A DNA stretch of 45,898 nucleotides from Glaciihabitans sp. dw_435 (GCF_018449675.1 NZ_JAAVUZ010000015.1:1-45898); one strand, 5' to 3'. Numbered from the stretch's first letter, positions 1 through 8,663 are shown. Notes: generated from the letters alone by a model not told the origin. Numbers and translations: made by a program.

Positions 1-345
1 AACGGCCTAACTGGACCGCTTTTTCGTTGAGACCGGCCCCCGGCCCCCGAAACCGCGCGAGTTCGGCGCCGGAATGACACCTTCCTGCCGCCAAGCGGGC
101 GAGTGCGGCGCGCACATCGCACCCGTCCGGGGCGATCGACGCGAATCAGGCGAAAAATCGGCCAGTGGAGCCCTCAATCCGGGCGAATTCGGCGCGCGTG
201 GACCCGAAAGCGGCGCATTCAACGCTCCAGCCGTGCGCTTGACGCGCGCTCGGACCGGAAAGCGGGCGAGTTCGCTGAAAACGGGCCAGCGCGCTTGACC
301 GTTTTCAGCGCATTCGCCCGTTTTCACGAAAATAGGCCCGAGGAC
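1..345. repeat. Intergenic degenerate box array 1
   Basis: Non-coding stretch carrying repeated boxes of the form CGGGCGAGTTCGGC, the reverse complement of the boxes in arrays 2 and 3. Recognisable copies start near 54, 96, 147 (poor), 180 and 263. Several spacings are close to 42 or a multiple of it (42 from 54 to 96, 83 from 180 to 263). The last box is the left arm of a 58-bp hairpin. No convincing ORF with normal actinobacterial codon use is present. From 345 to 589 the sequence has three CTCCCGCC motifs near 513-561 and otherwise nothing I recognise. Confidence 0.55.
263..320. repeat. 58-bp dispersed hairpin element, copy 1
   Basis: Inverted repeat with 22-nt arms (263-284 and 299-320) around a 14-nt loop. 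The inner stem pairs TCGCTGAAAACGG with CCGTTTTCAGCGC with one mismatch, and the outer part pairs CGGGCGA with TCGCCCG. The same element, of identical length and nearly identical loop, recurs at 17578-17635 and 36476-36533. It is not followed by a T-run, so it is not a classical terminator. Confidence 0.8.
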
Positions 346-589
346 CCAGGGCATGGCGCCCAGCGAGGCCGCAATCTGGGCAAATCGGGTGCAGGTGACA
401 GCTCTCGGCCGCGATCGTTGGCCGTCCGGGTCGGTGTCGGCGGGTAATGGGCGCCGAGGGCGAACCAGAGAGCAACCCGGAGGGAGAAACTTGCGGCTGG
501 CGGGAGCTAAGACTCCCGCCGCTTGCCAGCATCTCCCGCCAAAGCCTGCAACTACTCCCGCCAAAGCGGAAACGAGGTGCGGGTGGGCC

Positions 590-1936
590 CTACGGCGTGG
601 GCTGCCCGACAAGGGTTGGCAAGGCGGTCGAGTAGACCCAGTCCTGCACGAGACGCTCGGGCGCCCGGTCCCCGGAATACGCGCAACTGAACTCGACGAA
701 GATCTCTGCGGACACGTTCTCGAATTTGCGGTCGTCCACGTAGGTGCGCAGCAGCCCGAAGAAGCGCTCGTCGCCGAGGTGCAGCCGAATCGCGTGCAGC
801 GCCAGCGCACCTCTCTTATAGACGCGGTCGTCGAACATGTCGGCGGCTCCCGGATCACCGATCACGATCTCCTTCGGCAGACCCTCGAGCCGACGGGCGG
901 CCGCGATCGCGTTCTCGTGGGCGGACTTGCCACCGCTGCCCTCCGACCACAGCCACTCGGCGTAGCAGGCGAAACCCTCGTGCAGCCAGATGTCTTTCCA
1001 CAGCGCCACGGTCAGGCTGTTGCCGAACCACTGGTGCGCGAGCTCGTGCGCGATCAGCCGGTCGCTGCCGTGCAACCCGTCGACGTGGTTACGCCCGAAG
1101 GTGGCGAGCGCCTGCGACTCCAGCGGGATCTCCAGCTCGTCATCGGTCACGACGACGACATAGGACGAAAACGGGTACGGCCCGAAGAGCTTCTCGAACA
1201 GCGCGAGCATGTCACCCAGGCGGCCAAAGTCGACGGCGACATGGTTAGCGAGGTCCGCAGGGTGAAACACCTGGTGAGGAACGGGGGCGGATGCCACGGC
1301 CGTCGCCTTGTAGCGTCCGATCTGCACCGTGGCGAGGTAGGTAGCCATCGGTTCGGGCGACTCATACACCCAGGAGGTGCGCCCGGCCCGGGTCATCCGC
1401 GAGACAAGCGAGCCGTTGGCGACGACCGTGTACGGGGCCTCACAGCTGACCGCGATGCGGAAGCCTGCCTTGTTGCTCGGGTGGTCGTTGCACGGGAACC
1501 ACGACGAGGCGCCGCTCGGCTGGCTGGCGACGAGCACGCCGTCGGTGAGTTCTTCCCAGCCGACATCGCCCCAGGGGCTGCGCACCGGATGCGGGGCGCC
1601 GCGGTAGCGCACCTCGACCTCGAACTGCTCACCCGCCTCGATGGTGTGCGCGGCGGTGATGACGAGCTTGCGCGCGCTATGGGTGTGTTTCTGCACCCGC
1701 ACGCCATCGATCAGCACCTTCTCGACGGTGAGGCCGGCAAGGTCGAGGCTGAAGCGATCCAGCGGCATGGTCGCCCGCGCGGTGATGGTCGCGATCGCGC
1801 TCAGGCGATTCGTGGCCACCCGGTAGTCGAGCTCGAGGTCGTAGAACTCGACGCTGTAGCCGTCGTTTCCGGCAGCCGGAAGGTACGGGTCCCCGGCCGA
1901 AGCGGAGCCATAGGTTGCGTTCGGATTCTGGGACAT
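590..1936 (-). CDS. M1-family zinc metallopeptidase
   Basis: Predicted zinc metallopeptidase of the M1 (gluzincin) family, 448 aa. The zinc site is clear: HELAH at about residues 297-301, followed 19 residues later by Glu320 in the WLHEGFA motif. The N-terminal half (about 25-215) is the M1 beta-domain. The usual GxMEN exopeptidase motif is replaced by a segment around residues 270-280 reading LEIPLESQAL, so aminopeptidase specificity is not assured. There is no signal peptide. The chosen ATG at 1936 lies just after, and in a different frame from, the synthetase gene: the synthetase stop is at 1945-1947, so the two are probably translationally coupled. A GTG seven codons upstream is an alternative start. 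M1-type peptidases degrade epsilon-poly-lysine in Streptomyces producers, which makes a processing or self-protection role plausible (inference). Confidence 0.88.
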   Translation of the reverse strand: MSQNPNATYGSASAGDPYLPAAGNDGYSVEFYDLELDYRVATNRLSAIATITARATMPLDRFSLDLAGLTVEKVLIDGVRVQKHTHSARKLVITAAHTIEAGEQFEVEVRYRGAPHPVRSPWGDVGWEELTDGVLVASQPSGASSWFPCNDHPSNKAGFRIAVSCEAPYTVVANGSLVSRMTRAGRTSWVYESPEPMATYLATVQIGRYKATAVASAPVPHQVFHPADLANHVAVDFGRLGDMLALFEKLFGPYPFSSYVVVVTDDELEIPLESQALATFGRNHVDGLHGSDRLIAHELAHQWFGNSLTVALWKDIWLHEGFACYAEWLWSEGSGGKSAHENAIAAARRLEGLPKEIVIGDPGAADMFDDRVYKRGALALHAIRLHLGDERFFGLLRTYVDDRKFENVSAEIFVEFSCAYSGDRAPERLVQDWVYSTALPTLVGQPTP

Positions 1937-1944
1937 GAGCGTGC

Positions 1945-4900
1945 TCAAGTATTCCACGGCGGTGAACGCCACGGCGCGATCGGATTGCCCGACCACAGCG
2001 ACCCCGCCGGCACCCGCTCGCCCCGCATCACCAGTGACGCGGCGCCCACGGTCGCGTCGGCGTCGATGGACGCGGCCGGCAGAATCACGCTGTGCGGCCC
2101 AAGCGTCGAGCCCGCGCCGAGCGCCACCGTGTCGAGCTGCATGATGCGGTCGTGGAAGAGGTGCGTCTGCACCACGCACCCGCGGTTGATGGTGGCGCCA
2201 TCGGCCAGGGTCACGAGATCCGCCTCGGGCAGCCAGTACGACTCGCACCACACGCCCGAACCGACCTTCGCGCCCAGCGTGCGCAGCCAGAACGCGAGCG
2301 CCGGCGTTCCCGTCGCGGCCTGCGCGAACCAGGGGCGGGCGACCATCTCCACGAAGGTGTCCTGCACCTCATTGCGCCAGATAAAGGAGGACCAGAGTGG
2401 ATGCTCCGACTCCGCGATCCTGCCGACGAAGGCCCACTTCGCCACCGTGGTCACGCCCGCGGCCACCGCGCCGGCGGCCAGCATCATCACGCCCGACAGC
2501 GCGAGCGCCCACCAGGGTCCGATCGCGATCCACAGCAGCTCGAGGGACGCGAGCACGCCCAGGCCGATCCACGCGGACACCATCACGGGCACGATACGCA
2601 AGATCTCCCAGAGGGCACGAGCCACGCGCAACCGCAGCGGCGGAAGGAAGGTCCTCGCCTCGTCGGACTCGGTGGCCGTCCGCCGCAGTCGCACCGGCGG
2701 GTTGCCGAGCCAGCTCGATCCGCGCTTGGCCTTGCGCGGGGTGGCCGACAAGACCGCCACGAGCGCGTTGCGCGGCACGCTGCGGCCGGGTCCGGTCATC
2801 CCACTGTTCCCCAAGAATGCGCGCCGACCGATCTTGGCGCGACCAATGTGCACCCAGCCGCCGCCGAGTTCGTAGGTGGCAACCATGGTGTCGTCGGCGA
2901 GGAAGGCCCCCGGTGCGATGGTCGTGAGCTTCGGGATCAGCAGCACCGTCGACGCCTCGACATTCGCGCCAACTGTCGCCCCGAGCAGGCGCAGCCACAG
3001 CGGCGTAATCAGGCTCGCGTACACCGGGAACAGCAGCGTGCGGGTGGCGTCGAGCATGCGCTCGGTCATCCACACCTGCCAGCCGATGCGGCTGCGCACC
3101 GGGAAGTGTCCCTCGGCAAGCCCCAGGCCGAGCAGCCGCACGACGGCGATCACGAGCACCGCGTACACGATCCCTGCGGCGATCACCGCGAGCGGCACCC
3201 CGAGCGCCGCGCGCAGCACGGTCTGGCCGAACTCGCTCGCATCGCCGATGGTCGCGGCCACGACGAGCAGCCCCACGATGACCGACAGTGCGGGGACAGC
3301 GGATGCCCCGACCGAGCCGAGCGCGTAGGCGACGAGCCAGCGGCGGGCCGACGGCGGACGTTCCGCGGGCCAGGGCCTGCGCGCCGAACCGACGCGCGTG
3401 GCGGGAGATCCGGCCCAGCGTTCACCGTCGGGAACGCTACCGCTGACCGCGGATCCCGGTTCGATCTCGGAGCCACGCCCGATGTCGGTTCCGCCGAGCA
3501 GGGTGCTGCGTGAGCCGATCTTGGAGTCGGCGCCGATGTGCACGGCCCCGAGGCGCAGCTGGTCGCCGTCGATCCAGTAGCCGGCGAGGTCGGTCTCGGG
3601 TTCGATGGCGGCGCGGGCGCCGATCGTCAGCATGCCGGTGACCGGAGGAAGGGAGTGCAGGTCGACGCCCTGGCCGATCTTCGCGCCGAGAGCGCGGGCG
3701 TAATAACTGATCCAGGGGGCGCCGGCGAGACTGGCGGGATCCACCAGCAGGGCAACCTGTTCGGCCAGCCAGAGGCGCAGGTGCACGGAACCACCGCGCG
3801 GGTAGTTGCCGGGCTCGACTCCGCGCAACAGTAGGCGTGCGGCCACCACGCTGATGGCCATCTTGCCGAGCGGCGTGATGATGAGCAGGTACCCGGCAAC
3901 GATCCACCACCAGTTAACGGTCGGCGCGAAGGTCACGTCGGCCCACGCGGTGAGGAGGTTGTTCGCGGCGGCGAGGTACACCAGCCACTTCAGGCCAACG
4001 AGCACGTGCAGCGGGATGCCGAGCAGGGTCTGGGCGATGCGGCTGCCGAGCGGGGTGGGCAGCACCGAGCGTTCGCGTGCGCTCGCGATCGGCACGCGCG
4101 AGTCGAGCTCGTCGGCGAGGGCGCCGATGCGCGGCTGGTCGTAGATGTCGGAGACGCGGGTGTCCGGGTAGCGCTCGCGGATCGCAGACACGAGCTGGGC
4201 CGCGGTGAGCGAGCCGCCACCGGAGGCGAAGAAGTCCTCGTCGGGCCCGGCGACCGGGGAGCCGAGAATTGCGGTCCACTTCTCGGCGAGCCACTCGGCG
4301 GTCGGGGTGAGGCCGGCTCCGGCGCCCTCGCCGTCGGCCGCGCCCACGAGGGGCCACGGCAGCGCGGACCTGTCCACCTTGCCGGAGGTGCGGGTCGGCA
4401 TGGCGTCGACGACCGCGAGCAGGGGAACCATGGCGGCGGGAAGTTCGTCGCGGATCGCGTCGTTGGCTGCCGCACGGTCGAATTCGGCGCCGTCGGTGAG
4501 GGTGATGTAGCCGACTAGCAGCTTGTTGCCCGCGGCGGACGTCTGCACGACGGCCGCGGCATCCGCTACTCCGTTCAGCGCGCGCAGCGCTGCCTCGATC
4601 TCGCCCAGCTCAATGCGGCGGCCACCGATCTTGATCTGGTCATCGGCGCGGCCGAGGAACACGAGCCCCTCCGGCTCGAAGCGCACGAGGTCGCCGCTGC
4701 GGTAGGCGCGCTCCCAGCCGGGCCCGAGGGACGGCATCGGTGCGTACTTCTCGGCGTCCTTGGCCGGGTCGAGGTAGCGCGCGAGGCCGACTCCCCCGAT
4801 GATCAGTTCGCCGCTCTCGCCCTCGCCGACGGGCTCGCCGCGGTCGTTGACGACGGCGAGATCCCAGCCGTCGAGGGGCAGGCCGATGCGCACCGGGCCG

Positions 4901-5904
4901 GGGCCGCCGAGCAGGGACGCGCAGGCGACGACGGTCGCCTCGGTCGGGCCGTAGGTGTTCCAGACCTCGCGCCCGCGGGCGGAGATGCGGGCGACGAGTT
5001 CGGGAGGGCAGGCCTCGCCGCCGAAGATCAGCAGGCGCACGAGTTCGAGGGATTCCTCGGGCCAGAGCGACGCGAGCGTCGGCACCGTCGACACGATGGT
5101 GATGCCGTGCGCGATGAGCCACGGGCCGAGGTCAACGCCCGAGCGCACGAGCGAGCGCGGCGCGGGCACCAGGCACGCGCCGTTACGCCAGGCGAGCCAC
5201 ATCTCCTCGCACGACGCGTCGAAGGCGACCGAGAGGCCGGCGAGCACGCGGTCACCGGGGGCGATCGGATCGCCGGCGAGGAACAGCTGCGCCTCGGCAT
5301 CGACGAACGCGGCGGCCGAGCGGTGCGACACGGCCACGCCCTTGGGCACGCCGGTCGACCCGGACGTGAAGATCACCCAGGCATCGTCGGTGGTGCGCGG
5401 TGCGCTGACCGTGGCGATGACGCCGGTGCCGCCGACGGTGAGCAGGTCGGGGGCGAAGCCATCCGGGATCGGGCGGTCCGCCAGCGCGTCGGCGTCCACC
5501 ACGTCGCGGGTGACAAACACCCCGCCCACGCCGATCACTCCGACGACGTGGGCCTCGCCGAAGACGAGACGAGCGCGGTCCTCCGGGTCATCCGCGTCCA
5601 CAGGCACGTAGGCGGCGCCGGCAACCAGCGTCGCGAGAATGGAGATGTAGAGGTCGCGACCGCCGGACGGAATGCGGATACCGACCTTGTCCCCACGGCG
5701 CACGCCCGACTCGACGAGGCCGACCGCGCGTTCGTTGACGATGCCGAGCAGGCTGCGATAGGTCAGGGCGCCGTCGGCGTCTTCAAGGGCGAGGGCGTCG
5801 GGATGACTCTGCGCCGTGGCCACCAGAATGTCGACGAGCGTGCGCGCCTCGGTCACCCGTGATCCCGCCAGAAGTACGTCCTGCTGCAGGGTGATCTCGC
5901 TCAC
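1945..5904 (-). CDS. Pls/PosA-family single-module non-ribosomal peptide synthetase
   Basis: A 1319-residue NRPS-like enzyme with the epsilon-poly-lysine synthetase layout: adenylation domain (about 20-515), carrier domain (about 530-605), then a C-terminal region of about 700 residues. That region mixes hydrophobic membrane segments with three hexapeptide (left-handed beta-helix) acyltransferase-like blocks. Adenylation motifs seen are FTSGSTGVPKG (179-189), FDAS (228-231), NTYGPTEAT (316-324), YRSGD (401-405) and Lys509 in the TSGK motif. The carrier motif is GGGSL with phosphopantetheine Ser565. There is no condensation or thioesterase domain. Members of this family activate one amino acid and polymerise it at the membrane; the monomer cannot be read here with confidence. 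The GTG start at 5904 has a GAGAGG ribosome site. The M1 peptidase follows 8 nt after the stop. Confidence 0.9.
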   Translation of the reverse strand: MSEITLQQDVLLAGSRVTEARTLVDILVATAQSHPDALALEDADGALTYRSLLGIVNERAVGLVESGVRRGDKVGIRIPSGGRDLYISILATLVAGAAYVPVDADDPEDRARLVFGEAHVVGVIGVGGVFVTRDVVDADALADRPIPDGFAPDLLTVGGTGVIATVSAPRTTDDAWVIFTSGSTGVPKGVAVSHRSAAAFVDAEAQLFLAGDPIAPGDRVLAGLSVAFDASCEEMWLAWRNGACLVPAPRSLVRSGVDLGPWLIAHGITIVSTVPTLASLWPEESLELVRLLIFGGEACPPELVARISARGREVWNTYGPTEATVVACASLLGGPGPVRIGLPLDGWDLAVVNDRGEPVGEGESGELIIGGVGLARYLDPAKDAEKYAPMPSLGPGWERAYRSGDLVRFEPEGLVFLGRADDQIKIGGRRIELGEIEAALRALNGVADAAAVVQTSAAGNKLLVGYITLTDGAEFDRAAANDAIRDELPAAMVPLLAVVDAMPTRTSGKVDRSALPWPLVGAADGEGAGAGLTPTAEWLAEKWTAILGSPVAGPDEDFFASGGGSLTAAQLVSAIRERYPDTRVSDIYDQPRIGALADELDSRVPIASARERSVLPTPLGSRIAQTLLGIPLHVLVGLKWLVYLAAANNLLTAWADVTFAPTVNWWWIVAGYLLIITPLGKMAISVVAARLLLRGVEPGNYPRGGSVHLRLWLAEQVALLVDPASLAGAPWISYYARALGAKIGQGVDLHSLPPVTGMLTIGARAAIEPETDLAGYWIDGDQLRLGAVHIGADSKIGSRSTLLGGTDIGRGSEIEPGSAVSGSVPDGERWAGSPATRVGSARRPWPAERPPSARRWLVAYALGSVGASAVPALSVIVGLLVVAATIGDASEFGQTVLRAALGVPLAVIAAGIVYAVLVIAVVRLLGLGLAEGHFPVRSRIGWQVWMTERMLDATRTLLFPVYASLITPLWLRLLGATVGANVEASTVLLIPKLTTIAPGAFLADDTMVATYELGGGWVHIGRAKIGRRAFLGNSGMTGPGRSVPRNALVAVLSATPRKAKRGSSWLGNPPVRLRRTATESDEARTFLPPLRLRVARALWEILRIVPVMVSAWIGLGVLASLELLWIAIGPWWALALSGVMMLAAGAVAAGVTTVAKWAFVGRIAESEHPLWSSFIWRNEVQDTFVEMVARPWFAQAATGTPALAFWLRTLGAKVGSGVWCESYWLPEADLVTLADGATINRGCVVQTHLFHDRIMQLDTVALGAGSTLGPHSVILPAASIDADATVGAASLVMRGERVPAGSLWSGNPIAPWRSPPWNT

Positions 5905-6033
5905 TGCATCCTCTCCGACGGCACCTCAGATATGAGGATCATTGCGCCAGAGGGTACACGCCTCGGGCAAACGGTGAGGGCGCCAACGGGGCCCGGTGTT
6001 CACCCGTTGTTTACCTGCGGGTGGCGCTCGCGA

Positions 6034-7209
6034 CTACTTGACGCTCCAGTACATGATCTTCACGTGGGGCTGCTTCTTCGTGTAGGCCCAGTCGACGTTC
6101 GCGTACTGCTGGTGGTTCGTGTGCGCCGCGTACAGGAGGGTGATGTGACCGTCGGCGTCGACGGTCTTCTTCGAGATGATCGCCGTGTGGTTGGGGCTAC
6201 CGTTGCCGTCCCAGTCGAACTGCACGATGTCGCCGACCTTGACCGAGGCACGCTGCTTCTCGGTGAGGGCGGTCGCGAGCTTGGGGCGCGCCTTCAGGTA
6301 GTTGCGCAGCGCGGTGGATGAGCTCCAGCTGGCGCTCATCTTCCACCCGCCGTTGTTGTACCAGGAGTTGTTCATCTTCCAGCCACGGGCGAGCAGCACC
6401 TGGCTGGCGAAGTTCACGCAGTCGTTGTTCGCGATGTACACCCAGCGCTTGGTGCCGCGGGTGTTCCAGTTGTCGAAGGCGTAGTTCATTTCCTTGTCGA
6501 CCGCGCTGACCACCTTGTAGGTGAAGATGAGCGGGGTCGAGAACCGCTTGAGGGTGGTCTTCTGCGTGAGGATCACCGGGACCCTGCCGGGCTGGTAGTT
6601 GTACGCGGCGCCCAGAACGAAGATCATGCGGGTGTTCGAGGTGACCCGCAGGCCGGTCGCGCGGGTGCCGCCGAAGTCGACGGCGACTACCGAGCTGAGG
6701 TTGGTTCCCGTGATGACGATCGTGCGCGCCCCGGCGGTGTGCCCGGACGAAATCGACATGAGCTTGGCGACGGGGGCCGGGATGACCGGTGCCGGAGGCT
6801 TCGGCGTCGCGGTGGGCGTCGGCGTTGCCGTCGGCTTCGGGGTGGGTGTCGGCGTCGCGGTGGGCTTCACCGTGACCGTCGGCTTCGGCGTCGCAGTCGG
6901 CTTCGGCGTCGCACTCGGGGATGCCGTGGGCTTCGCGGTGGCGGTCGGCGCCGAAGTCGGCTTGGCCGTCGCCGACGGAGTGGCGGAGGGCGTGGCCGAG
7001 GCGGTCGGGGATGCCGTGGGACTGGGAGTCACGCTCGGTGTCGCGGAAGGCGTCGCGCTGGCCGTGGGTGCGGTCGTCGGCACGGGGGCCGCCGACGCCG
7101 CCATCGGAATGGCGAGAGCCAGAACGAGACCGGCGGCGATCGAGATACCGGCGCGGGCGCGCGCGCGGCGGGTCGAGGGCAAATCGTGCGGTGTCATGGC
7201 TCCAGGCAC
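6034..7209 (-). CDS. Secreted IPT/TIG and amidase_6-domain protein
   Basis: Secreted protein of about 391 aa. Residues 1-40 are a twin-Arg-containing basic n-region, a hydrophobic core and an ASA cleavage site. Residues 43-140 are an extreme Ala/Pro/Thr/Ser linker made of PTATP-like repeats. Residues about 145-225 look like an IPT/TIG immunoglobulin-like fold. Residues 230-391 match the putative amidase domain family (amidase_6): NDCVNFASQ with candidate catalytic Cys, a GGWKMSASWSSS segment, GDIVQFDWDGNG, and a downstream His in NHTAII. Such domains are thought to act as cell-wall amidases (family inference). It lies 129 nt upstream of the synthetase on the same strand. The start is uncertain: GTG at 7209, or an ATG four codons later whose GGAG is only 2 nt away. 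Confidence 0.75.
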   Translation of the reverse strand: MPGAMTPHDLPSTRRARARAGISIAAGLVLALAIPMAASAAPVPTTAPTASATPSATPSVTPSPTASPTASATPSATPSATAKPTSAPTATAKPTASPSATPKPTATPKPTVTVKPTATPTPTPKPTATPTPTATPKPPAPVIPAPVAKLMSISSGHTAGARTIVITGTNLSSVVAVDFGGTRATGLRVTSNTRMIFVLGAAYNYQPGRVPVILTQKTTLKRFSTPLIFTYKVVSAVDKEMNYAFDNWNTRGTKRWVYIANNDCVNFASQVLLARGWKMNNSWYNNGGWKMSASWSSSTALRNYLKARPKLATALTEKQRASVKVGDIVQFDWDGNGSPNHTAIISKKTVDADGHITLLYAAHTNHQQYANVDWAYTKKQPHVKIMYWSVK

Positions 7210-7287
7210 TGCGATTCAGCGAAGCGAGGTGCCGTCAACTCGCGCAGTGCTCCCGAGCATATACAAACGGTGGAACGTTTAGTCCAC

Positions 7288-7920
7288 CTATTTTGACCAG
7301 ACCGGGCGGAACTGCACGCTGATGCGCGGCCCGACCGCCTGCTTCGTCTTGAGGATGGCGTGCTCGTGCGTGCGCTGGGCGCTGCCACCCATCACCACGA
7401 GGTCGCCGTGGCCGAGCGGGAACTTGCGGGTGAGTCCGCCACCCTTGGGCCGGAGTGACAGCGTGCGCGCCGCTCCCACCGAGAGAATCGCGACCATGGT
7501 GTCGCGGTCGATGCCCGCACCGACCCGATCCCCGTGCCACGCGACGCTGTCGTCACCGGTGCGATAAAAGCACAGGCCAGCGGTCTCGAAGACCTGGTCT
7601 TTCGGACGCCCGTAGTAGTCGTTCAAATTCGCCTGCGCGTCGAACAGGCTGGGATCCGGAAAGCGGGAGCCTGCGCCGTACCAGGAGACGAGACGCGGCA
7701 CCTCGACCACGCGGTCGTACATCGCGACGGTGTCGGCCTTCCAACTCACGCGGTCGACGAGGCGCTCGAACAGGGCATCGGAGTTGGTGACCCAGCCCGG
7801 ACGGATGTCGAGCCACGCACCCTCGCCGAGCTCGATGCGGGTGACAAATCCGGTGAGGGGGTTCAGTTCGGGGTCGGCGGTGAGGTCGTCAAATATCGAG
7901 GCTTGGAAGGTAATGCTCAT
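7288..7920 (-). CDS. alkB: AlkB-like 2-oxoglutarate/Fe(II) dioxygenase
   Basis: A 210-aa alpha-ketoglutarate-dependent dioxygenase of the AlkB type, which oxidatively removes alkyl groups from DNA or RNA bases. The iron ligands are visible as His129 and Asp131 in WHGDRVG and His185 or His187 in the THEHAI segment. Arg199 and Arg205 in RISVQFR provide the oxoglutarate-binding signature. The nucleotide-recognition-lid residues PRLVSWYG are at about 75-82, and length is normal for the family. A LexA-type box sits 20 bp upstream of the ATG, so induction by DNA damage is likely. It is transcribed away from the FGPQ-repeat gene. Confidence 0.9.
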   Translation of the reverse strand: MSITFQASIFDDLTADPELNPLTGFVTRIELGEGAWLDIRPGWVTNSDALFERLVDRVSWKADTVAMYDRVVEVPRLVSWYGAGSRFPDPSLFDAQANLNDYYGRPKDQVFETAGLCFYRTGDDSVAWHGDRVGAGIDRDTMVAILSVGAARTLSLRPKGGGLTRKFPLGHGDLVVMGGSAQRTHEHAILKTKQAVGPRISVQFRPVWSK

Positions 7921-7939
7921 GACCTCAGCCTAAAGACAT

Positions 7940-7955
7940 TCGAACGTATGTTCTA
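7940..7955. promoter_or_regulatory. LexA (SOS) box upstream of alkB
   Basis: TCGAAC-GTAT-GTTCTA matches the Gram-positive/actinobacterial SOS box CGAAC-N4-GTTCG at all core positions except the last. It lies 20 bp before the alkB start codon and 124 bp from the divergent gene. Confidence 0.75.
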
Positions 7956-7981
7956 GTCACGAGAAAGTTTTTCGGCCACAC

Positions 7982-8011
7982 TTGACGTTTCGATACATAC
8001 CGATATATCGT
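7982..8011 (+). promoter_or_regulatory. Probable promoter with internal palindrome for the FGPQ-repeat gene
   Basis: TTGACG (7982-7987) and TATCGT (8006-8011) form a -35/-10 pair with an 18-bp spacer. The spacer ends in the perfect palindrome CGATATATCG (8001-8010), with a second half-site CGATA at 7991-7995. This suggests a repressor site over the -10 region. Confidence 0.45.
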
Positions 8012-8078
8012 TAACGCATCGCCGAAGAACATGGCGAAGAATCACATCGGGTGATTCACTCGAAGGGACTTACACCTC

Positions 8079-8663
8079 ATGAACACCACTGAAGACACCA
8101 CCGACAACACCGCTGACAACGCCACAGACGGCGTCACGACCGACACCACGTCCACCGACGAATCGGCCACCACCCACACCGACACGCACGACCGCGGACG
8201 CGGACGCGGAAAGCGCGGTGGCCGCGGCCACCATCACCACAACCACGAGCACTTCGTCCGCGGCTTCGCACCCCAGGGTGTCGACCCTCGCCAGTTCAGC
8301 CCGCAGGGCTTCGGTCCGCAGTACGGCCCCCAGGCATTCGGCCCGCAGCAGTTCGGCCCCCAGCAGGGCTTCGGACCGCAGGCTGGGTTCGGCCCGCAGC
8401 AGTACGGCCCGCAGAGCTTCGGCCCGCGCGGCTTTGGACGCCGTGGGTTCGGCCCCGGCGCCTTCGCCGCCGCGGCGGGCTTCGGCCCGTTCGCCGGACG
8501 CCAGGCGCCCAAGAAGGGCGACATCCGCCTGATGAATCGGGCCAGCAAGCTGTTGCACACCCTCCGCGAGTACCGCGGCACCGCCACGAAGGCGCAGCGC
8601 GCCGAAGCCATCGCCAAGCTCGACGAGACGATCACCGAGCTCAAGCGCATCATCGCCGGCTAG
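8079..8663 (+). CDS. Low-complexity His/Arg-rich protein with FGPQ repeats
   Basis: A 194-aa protein in three parts. Residues 1-38 are Thr/Asp/Asn-rich and acidic. Residues about 39-60 are very basic (RGRGRGKRGGRG followed by a His cluster). Residues about 61-145 repeat [FY]GP[QR] roughly nine times with few other side chains. The last 50 residues, from KKGDIRLMNRASK, predict as one or two charged alpha-helices resembling a small dimerisation domain. I recognise no enzyme family and no membrane segment or signal peptide. The composition resembles RNA-binding or condensate-forming low-complexity proteins (inference). It is transcribed alone, divergent from alkB, and ends at a strong hairpin terminator. 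Confidence 0.8.
   Translation: MNTTEDTTDNTADNATDGVTTDTTSTDESATTHTDTHDRGRGRGKRGGRGHHHHNHEHFVRGFAPQGVDPRQFSPQGFGPQYGPQAFGPQQFGPQQGFGPQAGFGPQQYGPQSFGPRGFGRRGFGPGAFAAAAGFGPFAGRQAPKKGDIRLMNRASKLLHTLREYRGTATKAQRAEAIAKLDETITELKRIIAG

Noticed and set aside
353-2875. An 840-codon plus-strand open frame across the peptidase and synthetase genes
   Set aside because: It lies antisense to two genes with complete family motifs, and its Arg/Ala/Pro-rich translation is a high-GC shadow.
1945-5904. Naming the synthetase as an epsilon-poly-lysine synthetase
   Set aside because: The architecture supports the family, but the monomer cannot be inferred reliably by eye from the adenylation pocket.
6780-7080. Tandem DNA repeat in the amidase gene
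   Set aside because: It is fully explained by the coding of an Ala/Pro/Thr linker in the secreted protein; the same holds for 25925-26010.
7269-7288. GGTGGA/TCCACC hairpin at the end of alkB as a terminator
   Set aside because: The stem is only 6 bp, with an 8-nt loop and no clear T-run, so support is too weak.
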